8,626 bases of DNA from contig CAAGLU010000394.1 in assembly GCA_900770865.1 (NCBI GenBank), positions 1-8,626 of the forward strand. Reading direction: 5' to 3'. Both the position numbers and the translations under genes were made by a program. Positions 1 to 6,248 of this stretch are shown here, piece by piece (positions within the stretch are counted from its first letter, which is position 1; the number at the start of each line of letters is the position of its first letter). This DNA is from an uncultured Atopobiaceae bacterium. Lineage in GTDB: Bacteria > Actinomycetota > Coriobacteriia > Coriobacteriales > Atopobiaceae. The notes beneath the pieces were generated by a model. That model had not been told where the DNA came from and ran no database searches. It saw nothing but the letters and a program-made list of their open reading frames with translations.

Positions 1-1
1 A

Positions 2-1807
2 CTACTTGGCCCAGCCGATGTTCTCGTTGGACACGGTGAGATACAGCGCGGGTCCGTAGTTGGCGAGACCCTTCTTGGTCACGACCACGTCGGGGCCGGC
101 GTACAGGGGGATGAAGCCGTAGGAGGCAAGGGCCTTCTTCTCGGCGGCGTTCAGGGCCTTCATCTGCTCGGTATGGTCCTCGATCGAGATGATCTTGGCC
201 AGCTCCGCGTCGAGGTCGGCGCTGCCGAGGTGCGTGAAGTTGGACGGGGAGTCGGAACCGTAGATCTGCGGCCCGTTCCAGACCGAGGTGGGCGTGGAGA
301 CCCAGCCAAACAGGCAGATGTCCCAGGAGCCGCTGGTAAGCGTGGTGGAGAACTCCGAGGAGGGCTTTGCATCCTGGTCGATCTTGATGCCAGCGTCCTT
401 TGCCATCTTGATGATGGCGGCGGCGCGGTTCTTCACCGTGTTGGAGTCGCCAAACGTGGTGAAGGAGAAGGCGACCTCGGTGCCGTCCTTGGCGTAATAG
501 CCGTCGTCGTCAAGGGCGTAGCCGGCGTCCTCGAGGGTCTTCTTGGCAGCAGCGGTGCGCTCGTCGGCGGTGGTGAGGCTGGTGACGTCGTCCGGCATGT
601 TGTTCTCGTAGCCGTCGGCCCAGGTGGGGGTCAGCAGCGAGCCAGGGACGTCCTCCTCCCAGTTCACGCCCTGGAACACGACGGAGCGCAGTGTGGGGAT
701 ATCGAGGCACTGAACGAAGGCCTTGCGGACGTTCTCGTCGGTGAGCACGCCACGCGTGGAGTTGATCTCGATGTTGGCGATGGAGAGGCTGTTCGCACGA
801 CGGATTTCGGCGTCATCCATGCTGGAGAAGTTAGAGAGCATCTCCTGAGAACCGCTCTGGGCCTGGCCGGTAGCGTCAATCTCGCCGTTCTTGAAGGCGT
901 TGAAGAGCGCCTGAGAGTCCATCTGCTTGTAGGTAACGGACTCAAGCTTGGGTGCGTCGCCCCACCAGTTGGGGTTGGGAACAAAGGTGACCTGCGTGGT
1001 GTCGAAGGAGTCCACGGTGTAGGGACCATAGCCCCAGTCATCGGCGTGGGGGTTGTTGTTCCAGCCGCTGTTGAAGACGTCGGGATCAGCGGCGTCGGGG
1101 TGGATGACCAGGTTGAAGAGGGCCTCGGCAGGATAGACCGGGTTCGAGGTGGTGATCACGACCTGCTTGTCAGAGTCGCCCTTCTCGACGGACTCGATGC
1201 GGTCGTAGCCGTCGGTGGCCGCAGGGGTGTAGTCAGGGTTGGTGCCGTTCATGACGGTCCACACGGCCTGGAAGGCACGATAGTCGATGGGGGTGCCATC
1301 GTTGAACTTGGCGTCGGGGTTGATGTCGAGGGTCAGGGTCTGCTTGCCGCCCTCGTCCTTGGTCTCGGCCTTGGTCACGAAGTTGGGGTTGGGCTCGAAC
1401 TTCGAGGCGGTGGCATCGGAGACGAAGAGGTTGGTCGGCATGTACCAGTCCCACATGTTGTGCATCTCGGCGGTGTTGCCCTCGATGGAGAGGTAGTTCC
1501 AGTTGGGGCCAATCTCGCCAGCAGGAAGGGTGAGGGTGCCGCCGTCCTGGATCTGGTCGCGATCGAGCGGGTTGTTGTAGACCTTGCCCTCCTCGGGGAG
1601 CGGCAGCTGGTCAAGCGGGGTGGTTGCGGGCGAGCCGTTCTGGGGCTCGGCGCCAGTGACGTCTGTGCTGTTGGCGGTGCCGGTAGCGTTGGCATTGTCG
1701 CTGGACGCAGAGTCGGATCCGCAGGCAGCGAGACCAAGCCCTGCCAGCGCGACGGCGCTGCCGCTCATGCCCAGGAAGGCACGACGCGAAAGGTTGGAAA
1801 CAGACAT
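2..1807 (-). CDS. Peptide ABC transporter substrate-binding lipoprotein (SBP_bac_5 / OppA-DppA family)
   Basis: This is an extracytoplasmic binding protein of 601 aa that captures peptides (or a related small solute) and delivers them to an Opp/Dpp permease. Residues 7-12 read SRRAFL, a twin-arginine motif, followed by a hydrophobic stretch and the lipobox L26-A27-A28-C29. The protein is therefore probably exported by Tat and lipid-anchored at Cys29. A low-complexity Ser/Asn/Ala/Thr linker (about 30-75) precedes the binding domain (about 90-595). That domain carries the family-5 pattern of 'DAKFNDGTPIDYRAFQAVW' and a late 'WDICLFGWVS' segment. The length is normal for the family (500-620). 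I chose the ATG at 1807 because GGGAG lies 5 nt upstream and the Tat signal starts here; an in-frame ATG at 1852 would add 15 residues without a good ribosome site. A terminator separates it from the permease/ATPase genes upstream, so it probably has its own transcript. The substrate cannot be read from sequence. Confidence 0.93.
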   Translation of the reverse strand: MSVSNLSRRAFLGMSGSAVALAGLGLAACGSDSASSDNANATGTANSTDVTGAEPQNGSPATTPLDQLPLPEEGKVYNNPLDRDQIQDGGTLTLPAGEIGPNWNYLSIEGNTAEMHNMWDWYMPTNLFVSDATASKFEPNPNFVTKAETKDEGGKQTLTLDINPDAKFNDGTPIDYRAFQAVWTVMNGTNPDYTPAATDGYDRIESVEKGDSDKQVVITTSNPVYPAEALFNLVIHPDAADPDVFNSGWNNNPHADDWGYGPYTVDSFDTTQVTFVPNPNWWGDAPKLESVTYKQMDSQALFNAFKNGEIDATGQAQSGSQEMLSNFSSMDDAEIRRANSLSIANIEINSTRGVLTDENVRKAFVQCLDIPTLRSVVFQGVNWEEDVPGSLLTPTWADGYENNMPDDVTSLTTADERTAAAKKTLEDAGYALDDDGYYAKDGTEVAFSFTTFGDSNTVKNRAAAIIKMAKDAGIKIDQDAKPSSEFSTTLTSGSWDICLFGWVSTPTSVWNGPQIYGSDSPSNFTHLGSADLDAELAKIISIEDHTEQMKALNAAEKKALASYGFIPLYAGPDVVVTKKGLANYGPALYLTVSNENIGWAK

Positions 1808-1812
1808 GTTCT

Positions 1813-1817
1813 CTCCC
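1813..1817 (-). promoter_or_regulatory. Ribosome binding site of the binding-protein gene
   Basis: On the minus strand GGGAG sits 5 nt before the ATG at 1807. It decides the start in favour of the 601-aa form that begins with the Tat lipoprotein signal, over the longer form from 1852. Confidence 0.75.
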
Positions 1818-1829
1818 GTTCTCTCGGAT

Positions 1830-1865
1830 GATACCGGTTCGTAATGAACCATTAAGAATGGTATC
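1830..1865 (-). promoter_or_regulatory. Nested inverted repeat upstream of the binding-protein gene
   Basis: Outer arms GATACC (1830-1835 on plus) and GGTATC (1860-1865) are perfectly complementary. Inside, GGTTC (1836-1840) and GAACC (1846-1850) form a second 5-bp pair with a 5-nt loop. The element ends 22 nt upstream of the start codon. It could be an operator or a 5'-UTR hairpin. A weak extended -10-like TGATACCAT on the minus strand overlaps its upstream edge, but I see no good -35 and do not call a promoter. The symmetry is seen; any role is inference. Confidence 0.4.
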
Positions 1866-1960
1866 AGACAAGTGTTGGTTAATAAAATCGCAATGGTAGC
1901 GAACAGTGTTTAGAAACCTATCTGCAACCTGCCCAACACAAACACCGTGACGTCCGGGCA

Positions 1961-1987
1961 TAAAAGTGGGCCCGGAGGTCCGGGCCC
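1961..1987 (-). terminator. Intrinsic terminator after the fused ATPase gene
   Basis: The minus strand has a perfect 8-bp all-G/C stem, GGGCCCGG/CCGGGCCC (1968-1987), with a 4-nt loop. It is followed two bases later by TTTT (1962-1965). The T-tract is short, but the stem is strong and lies about 42 nt past the stop codon at 2030. It should end the permease-ATPase transcript before the binding-protein gene, fully or partly. Confidence 0.75.
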
Positions 1988-2029
1988 GCAAGGTCACGTT
2001 TCAGCCAGAAACGACCAGTCCCCCTCTCG

Positions 2030-4054
2030 CTACTTGAGCGAGGTGGGAAGCAGACTCGAGGCGGGGATGAGCTCGCCGTCACGGTAGACAAGACGCTCGC
2101 GTGTACGCTCGACCCTGGGGTCGGGGATGGGAATGGCGGAGAGCAGCGCCTTGGTGTAGGGGTCCTGCGGATTGGTGAAGACCTCCTCGGTATCACCGTA
2201 CTCCACAATCTTGCCCAGGTGCATCACGGCCACGGTATCGGAGATGTGGCGAATCACGGCAAGGTCGTGCGCAACAAAGAGATAGGAAATCTTGAGTTGC
2301 ACCTGCAGGTCCTCGAGCAGGTTGATGATGCCCGCCTGGATCGACACGTCAAGAGACGCAATGGGCTCGTCGAGAAGGAGCAGCTTGGGGCTCGTAGCCA
2401 GGGCACGGGCGATGGCAATGCGCTGGCGCTGACCGCCGGAGAACTGCGAAGGGAAGCGGTCAACGTAGTCCGGGTTGATGCCCACGAGGTACATGAGCTC
2501 ACCGATGCGCTTGTTGATCTTGGACTTGTCCCAGCCCTGGGCCTCGAGGGGCTCTGCCAGCACGTCGTAGATGGGCATGCGGGGGTCAAGCGAGCTCATG
2601 GGGTCCTGGAAGATAATCTGTAGGTTGCGGCGCAGCTCACGGCGGTCGCGAGCGTTGCGCAGCTCGGAGGTCTTCTTGCCCAGAACGGTGATCGTGCCCT
2701 CCTCGGGCACCACGAGGTCCATGATCTGCATGAGCGTGGTCGACTTGCCCGAGCCGGACTCGCCGACAAGGGCCAGCGTCTCGCCCTCGTGGATGGTGAA
2801 CGAGGCGTGGTCGACCGCCGTCATGGTTCCCTTGTTCCTGCGGATGAGGCCCTTGCCCTGGATGGGGAAGGTCTTCACCAGGTCCTTGACCTCGAGCACC
2901 ACGGGGCGCTGGTCACGCGGGACGTCCGCCCACTTGGGCAGCAGCGGCTCGAGCGCGGGATAGACGTCGGCGTAGGTGAGGTGCTTGTCGCGAATCTCCC
3001 CCATGTGGTGGCAGGAGACTAAGTGGCCCTCCCCCTCCTCGAGGGGCAGAAGCTCGGGCTCGGTCACACGGCACTCGTCGGTTGCCATGGGGCAGCGGGG
3101 CGAGAAGGGGCAGCCTGCGGGAATGGCAGCAAGCGAGGGCGGGTTGCCCTTGATGGGCACCAGACGGTGCTCGGCAGGCATGTGCGGCTTTGGCACCGCG
3201 CCGAGAAGGCCCATGGTGTAGGGCTGGGAGGGACGCTCGAACAGCGTGTCGATGCTCGCGCGCTCCACCGCACGGCCGGCGTACATGACCATCACGTCAT
3301 CTGCCGTTCCGGCAACAACGCCCAGGTCATGCGTGATGAGCACGACGGCAGCGCCGGTCTCCTTCTGTGCGACCTTCAGGATGTCCAGAATCTGCGCCTG
3401 GATGGTCACGTCGAGGGCCGTGGTGGGCTCGTCGGCAATGATGATGTCGGGGTTGTTCGCAATGGCGATGGCAATGACCACGCGCTGGCGCATGCCGCCG
3501 GAGAACTCGTGCGGATAGGCGTCCAGGCGGTTCTCGGGGTCGGTGATGCCCACCAGGGTGAGCAGCTCGATGCAGCGCTTGCGCACCTCGTCCTTGGGCA
3601 TGTCAGGGTTGTGGATGAGCAGCGCCTCGGCAAGCTGGTCGCCAATGGAGAACATGGGCGTCAGGGCCGAGAGCGGGTCCTGGAAAATCATCGAGATGCG
3701 GGCGCCGCGGATCTTGGACATCTCCTCGTCGCTCTTGCCGATGAGCTCCTCGCCATTGAGCTTGACCGAGCCCGAGACGTGCGCGTTGTCATCGAGAAGC
3801 CCGATGAGCGAGAGCGCTGTGACAGACTTGCCCGAGCCGGACTCGCCCACGATGCCCAGGGTGCGGCCGCCCCAGAGGTCAAAGTTCACGTCGCGCACGG
3901 CATGGACCACGCCGGCCTCGGTGTTGAAGGAGACGCGCAGGTTGCGAACGCTCATGACGGGGTCGCCGGTAGGCGCACCCTTGGGACCGTTGCCCTCAAG
4001 CAGCTCGTAACGGAGCGTGTCGTCCATGGTTGTGGTGCTGGTGGTGTCAGACAT
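2030..4054 (-). CDS. Fused dual ATP-binding protein of a peptide ABC importer (OppD-OppF type fusion)
   Basis: One 674-aa polypeptide carries both ATPase domains that power a peptide importer, as in GsiA/YejF-like proteins. NBD1 (about 33-330, D-type) has Walker A GESGSGKS at 70-77, Q-loop Q125, signature FSGGMRQR at 184-191, Walker B with D208/E209, and switch His242. It is followed by a cysteine-rich tail: C315, C321, C328 and C348. NBD2 (about 386-645, F-type) has Walker A at 431-438, Q483, signature FSGGQRQR at 538-545, D562/E563 and H596. Both sites look intact. NBD2 ends shortly after the 'PIPDP' segment and has no cysteines at its C-terminus, unlike the separate OppF in this window. 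The linker is about 350-385. The start at 4054 has GGAG 8 nt upstream; 14 nt separate it from the permease C stop, so the genes are co-transcribed. A terminator follows. The protein acts on the cytoplasmic face of the membrane. Confidence 0.93.
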   Translation of the reverse strand: MSDTTSTTTMDDTLRYELLEGNGPKGAPTGDPVMSVRNLRVSFNTEAGVVHAVRDVNFDLWGGRTLGIVGESGSGKSVTALSLIGLLDDNAHVSGSVKLNGEELIGKSDEEMSKIRGARISMIFQDPLSALTPMFSIGDQLAEALLIHNPDMPKDEVRKRCIELLTLVGITDPENRLDAYPHEFSGGMRQRVVIAIAIANNPDIIIADEPTTALDVTIQAQILDILKVAQKETGAAVVLITHDLGVVAGTADDVMVMYAGRAVERASIDTLFERPSQPYTMGLLGAVPKPHMPAEHRLVPIKGNPPSLAAIPAGCPFSPRCPMATDECRVTEPELLPLEEGEGHLVSCHHMGEIRDKHLTYADVYPALEPLLPKWADVPRDQRPVVLEVKDLVKTFPIQGKGLIRRNKGTMTAVDHASFTIHEGETLALVGESGSGKSTTLMQIMDLVVPEEGTITVLGKKTSELRNARDRRELRRNLQIIFQDPMSSLDPRMPIYDVLAEPLEAQGWDKSKINKRIGELMYLVGINPDYVDRFPSQFSGGQRQRIAIARALATSPKLLLLDEPIASLDVSIQAGIINLLEDLQVQLKISYLFVAHDLAVIRHISDTVAVMHLGKIVEYGDTEEVFTNPQDPYTKALLSAIPIPDPRVERTRERLVYRDGELIPASSLLPTSLK

Positions 4055-4068
4055 GCGTACGTCTCCGT

Positions 4069-5097
4069 CTACTCGTGGTGTGACCCGGCAGCGGTGCCGG
4101 CGGCAGCAGCGGCGGCCTTCTCGGCCTCGTCCTTCTTGGACTCCTCGTCGGCCACCTCGCCCGCGGCGCGGGAGTAGGGGTCGAAGGCGTCCCTCAGGCC
4201 GTCACCAATGAGCTGCATGCTCACGCACAGGATGATGAGGACAACCGAGGGGATGAGGACGATCCACGGGGCGGAGAGCATGGCCGAGGAGCCCTGGGAG
4301 AGGATGTAGCCCAGCGAGGTGTCGGGCGCCTTGATGCCCAGGCCCAGGAAGCTGTAGGCCGTCTCGGAGTTGATGCCGCTGATGACGCACAGGACCGTGT
4401 CGATGACCAGGATCGAGCCCAGGTTGGGAATCAGGTGGCGCAGGATGATCTTGATCGAGGGCACGCCCATGTACTTGGCCGCGCGCACGTAGTCGCGCTC
4501 GCGCAGCGAGAGGGCCATGGTGCGCAGCGTTCGCGCGTAGCCGATCCAGCCAAAGGCGCTGAGGCCCAGGATGAGCATGAGCCAGCCCTGCGTGCCGGAG
4601 GCGGCGCGCACGATCATGGCCACGAGCAGGAAGCTCGGGATGACGAGCAGCATGTCGAGAAGCCACATGCCGATCTTCTCGCCCCAGCCACGCGCGTAGG
4701 CAATGGCGGTGCCCACGATGGCCGAGATGGCGGTGGTGATAAGGGCGTAGGTGATGCCAATCACCAGGGAGCGGCCCAGGCCATGCACAACGCAGGCAAA
4801 GAGGTCAAAGCCGCCGCCGTCGGTGCCAAACCAGTGGCGCGCGTTGGGTGCCACGTTGATGGCCGTGAAGTCTGGATCGGTGTAGTCGTACTTGCAGATG
4901 AGTGGCCCAAAGATGGCGAGAAGCACCAAGATGGCCAGGATGGTGAGACCCACCACGGCGCTCTTCTGCCTAAAGAACCTGCGTGCGATAAGGCTCGCGT
5001 AGCTGATGCGCTTGACCTCGCTGGGGCCGGCAGCGTCTGCCTGGAGCTCGAGCTGGGCGTTGGTGAGCTGCTCGTCCTTGTTGTTCTGCTCTTCCAT
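4069..5097 (-). CDS. Peptide ABC transporter permease, OppC/DppC type
   Basis: This is the second membrane-spanning subunit of the importer, 342 aa from the chosen start. A polar N-terminal cytoplasmic region (1-43) leads into hydrophobic segments at about 45-68, 111-134, 146-164, 171-190, 224-241 and 276-297, consistent with six membrane spans. The family motif 'HWFGTDGGGFDLF' (88-100) precedes TM2. The EAA-type coupling loop that contacts the ATPase lies at 201-225 (RDYVRAAKYMGVPSIKIILRH and following). 'GDGLRDAFDP' (298-307) is the usual end of the family, followed here by an extra Ala/Glu/Lys-rich tail to 342. The GTD motif lacks the customary Arg after the glycines (GFD rather than GRD). 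I prefer the ATG at 5097 because AGGAG (5104-5108) is 6 nt upstream; the ATG at 5103 directly abuts that site. The Shine-Dalgarno overlaps the permease B stop codon, which implies translational coupling. Confidence 0.92.
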   Translation of the reverse strand: MEEQNNKDEQLTNAQLELQADAAGPSEVKRISYASLIARRFFRQKSAVVGLTILAILVLLAIFGPLICKYDYTDPDFTAINVAPNARHWFGTDGGGFDLFACVVHGLGRSLVIGITYALITTAISAIVGTAIAYARGWGEKIGMWLLDMLLVIPSFLLVAMIVRAASGTQGWLMLILGLSAFGWIGYARTLRTMALSLRERDYVRAAKYMGVPSIKIILRHLIPNLGSILVIDTVLCVISGINSETAYSFLGLGIKAPDTSLGYILSQGSSAMLSAPWIVLIPSVVLIILCVSMQLIGDGLRDAFDPYSRAAGEVADEESKKDEAEKAAAAAAGTAAGSHHE

Positions 5098-5103
5098 TGC
5101 CAT

Positions 5104-5108
5104 CTCCT
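5104..5108 (-). promoter_or_regulatory. Ribosome binding site of permease C, overlapping the permease B stop codon
   Basis: AGGAG on the minus strand shares bases with the TAG of permease B (5107-5109). It is 6 nt from the ATG at 5097 but 0 nt from the ATG at 5103, so 5097 is the likely start. The overlap lets a ribosome finishing permease B restart on permease C. Confidence 0.7.
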
Positions 5109-6099
5109 AGCTCATCTTGATTCGGGGATCGAGCGCCGCTGCAAAGAGGTCCGCGAGCAGGGCACCCAGGAGCGTGCAGGCACCCGAGAAGGCGGCAACA
5201 GCAACGGCTCCGTTGATGTTGTTGTTATTGATGCAGTTGATGAAGTACTCGCCCATGCCGTGGATGGCGAAGATCTTCTCCGTCATGACGGCGCCGGTGA
5301 AGATGCTCGCGATGGAGAAGGCAACGTTCACCGAGGTGGGGATAAGGCTCGCGCGCAGCGCGTGCTTGCGGATGGCCTGCTTCTTGGTGAGGCCCTTGGC
5401 GCGTGCCGTGCGCACGTAGTCCGCGTGCATCTCGTCCAGGAGGTAGGTGCGCTGGTTCAGGTGGTAGCCCACGGAGCTGATGATGGTAAGCACGATCGTG
5501 GGCAGAAGGATGTGCTGCAGGAAGTCAATGAACGCAATGAAGACGTTGGGGCCGTCGTAGCTCGAGAGGCCCGTGACGTAGAAGATGCGTTGTCCCGTCT
5601 GTTGGTTTATCTCGATGGCAAAGAACACAATGAGGATGGCCAGAACAACCGTGGGTATGACGAGAAAGACCGACGCAAGGCCACTCCAAAACCTGTCCTG
5701 CCACTGGTACTGGCGCTGCGCCGTGTAGACGCCCAGGCTCACGCCTATCGCAATAGAAAGGACCGTGGAGAGAAGCATCAGCTTGACCGAGGCCCCAATG
5801 CGACTGGAGATCTCGTTGTTCACGGAGTCGCCCGCGGGCGAGAGGCCCCAGTTCCACTCGGTCACAATATTGGTGAGCCAGCGCTGGTAGCGCTCGGTGA
5901 CCGGGGTCTTGTCGTTGAGGTTGGCCTTGTCCAGTGAGGCCTCGATGGACTCCTGGGAGGGCCGGGGCGTGCGCGACTCGTAGTTCGAGCGCGGGCTCAT
6001 GAAAGCGCACGCGAGAAAGTAGGTAAGCGAGGTCGCAACGAAGATCATCACAATGTAGTTGACGATCCTCTTGGCCAGGTACCCTAGAAATCGTGCCAT
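5107..6099 (-). CDS. Peptide ABC transporter permease, OppB/DppB type
   Basis: This is the first membrane-spanning subunit of the second importer, 330 aa. It begins MARFLGYLAKRIV, the typical OppB/DppB amphipathic start running into TM1 (about 12-34). A periplasm-side region (about 35-103) contains 'WNWGLSPAGDSV'. Further hydrophobic segments lie at about 104-126, 140-163, 187-211, 251-275 and 297-322. The EAA-type loop 'DYVRTARAKGLTKKQAIRKH' (227-246) contacts the ATPase. The family's 'IF..PGMG' region appears as IFAIHGMGEYF (277-287) and is followed by a run of four asparagines (291-294), where relatives usually have an Arg-Asp-x-Pro-like sequence. The start at 6099 is supported by AAGGAG with 5-nt spacing. 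The frame is open for 67 more codons upstream, but that stretch is basic and low-complexity and I treat it as leader. It is the first full gene of its operon and sits behind a long structured leader. Confidence 0.93.
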   Translation of the reverse strand: MARFLGYLAKRIVNYIVMIFVATSLTYFLACAFMSPRSNYESRTPRPSQESIEASLDKANLNDKTPVTERYQRWLTNIVTEWNWGLSPAGDSVNNEISSRIGASVKLMLLSTVLSIAIGVSLGVYTAQRQYQWQDRFWSGLASVFLVIPTVVLAILIVFFAIEINQQTGQRIFYVTGLSSYDGPNVFIAFIDFLQHILLPTIVLTIISSVGYHLNQRTYLLDEMHADYVRTARAKGLTKKQAIRKHALRASLIPTSVNVAFSIASIFTGAVMTEKIFAIHGMGEYFINCINNNNINGAVAVAAFSGACTLLGALLADLFAAALDPRIKMS

Positions 6100-6200
6100 C
6101 GAAACTCCTTTGTGCCGTTCGCGCAACCAAAGGAGAGATACCGGCCACCTGCGCCCGCACGCCCCTTGGGGGTTCCGCTCGCCCGAGCCATACGGAGCAT
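6084..6200 (-). CDS. Possible 38-codon upstream ORF (leader peptide) overlapping the permease B start
   Basis: An ATG at 6200 has AGGAGG (6205-6210) 4 nt upstream, the best Shine-Dalgarno match in the window. The ORF reads through the whole proximal leader and stops at TAG (6084-6086), 16 nt inside permease B in a different frame. The peptide starts MLRMARASGTPKGRAGAGGR and is Arg/Gly-rich. It has no membrane segment and no repeated amino acid that would mark a classic attenuator. A second ATG lies at codon 4 (6191). The ORF passes through the hairpin that covers the permease B ribosome site, so its translation could open that site. I do not recognise the peptide. It may be a regulatory uORF or a chance frame in GC-rich DNA; conservation would decide. 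Confidence 0.35.
   Translation of the reverse strand: MLRMARASGTPKGRAGAGGRYLSFGCANGTKEFRWHDF
6105..6135 (-). promoter_or_regulatory. Hairpin sequestering the permease B Shine-Dalgarno
   Basis: On the minus strand CTCCTTTG (6128-6135) is a perfect 8-bp complement of CAAAGGAG (6105-6112), which contains the Shine-Dalgarno of permease B. The loop is 15 nt. Inside it, TGC and GCA can add 3 bp across a 2-nt bulge. When folded, the ribosome site is fully paired, which would keep permease B translation low unless something opens the stem. The pairing is seen; the regulatory role is inferred. Confidence 0.5.
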
Positions 6201-6202
6201 AA

Positions 6203-6228
6203 GTCCTCCTGGCACAACGAAAGAGGAC
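6203..6228 (-). promoter_or_regulatory. Hairpin covering the upstream-ORF Shine-Dalgarno
   Basis: On the minus strand GTCCTCTT (6221-6228) pairs with AGGAGGAC (6203-6210) over 8 positions with one G-U wobble, leaving a 10-nt loop. It buries the AGGAGG of the 38-codon upstream ORF. The loop contains TTGTGCC (6211-6217), which is also complementary to GGCACAA (6110-6116) at the permease B ribosome site, so alternative folds are possible. Confidence 0.4.
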
Positions 6229-6248
6229 GGAATTCAGCCGCACAGCCA

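Noticed and set aside
173..1831. Long plus-strand open frame (552 codons) opposite the binding-protein gene
   Set aside because: It mirrors the GC-rich codon pattern of the minus-strand gene, reads as Val/Gly/Leu-rich low complexity with no family motif, and has no suitable ribosome site.
1808..1852. Longer start of the binding protein at 1852
   Set aside because: It adds 15 polar residues ahead of the Tat signal and lacks a good Shine-Dalgarno; the ATG at 1807 has both in place.
1866..1960. Sigma-70 promoter for the binding-protein gene
   Set aside because: Several TTG.. boxes occur (for example TTGCGA and TTGCAG on the minus strand), but none has a fair -10 at 16-18 nt. A promoter is likely somewhere here, but I cannot place it.
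3023..4177. Plus-strand open frame (384 codons) opposite the fused ATPase
   Set aside because: The minus strand has intact ATPase motifs throughout; the plus-strand frame is His/Gly/Val-rich shadow sequence.
4435..5937. Plus-strand open frame (500 codons) spanning both permease genes
   Set aside because: It crosses two well-supported genes and their junction, is charged low-complexity sequence and has no recognisable domain.
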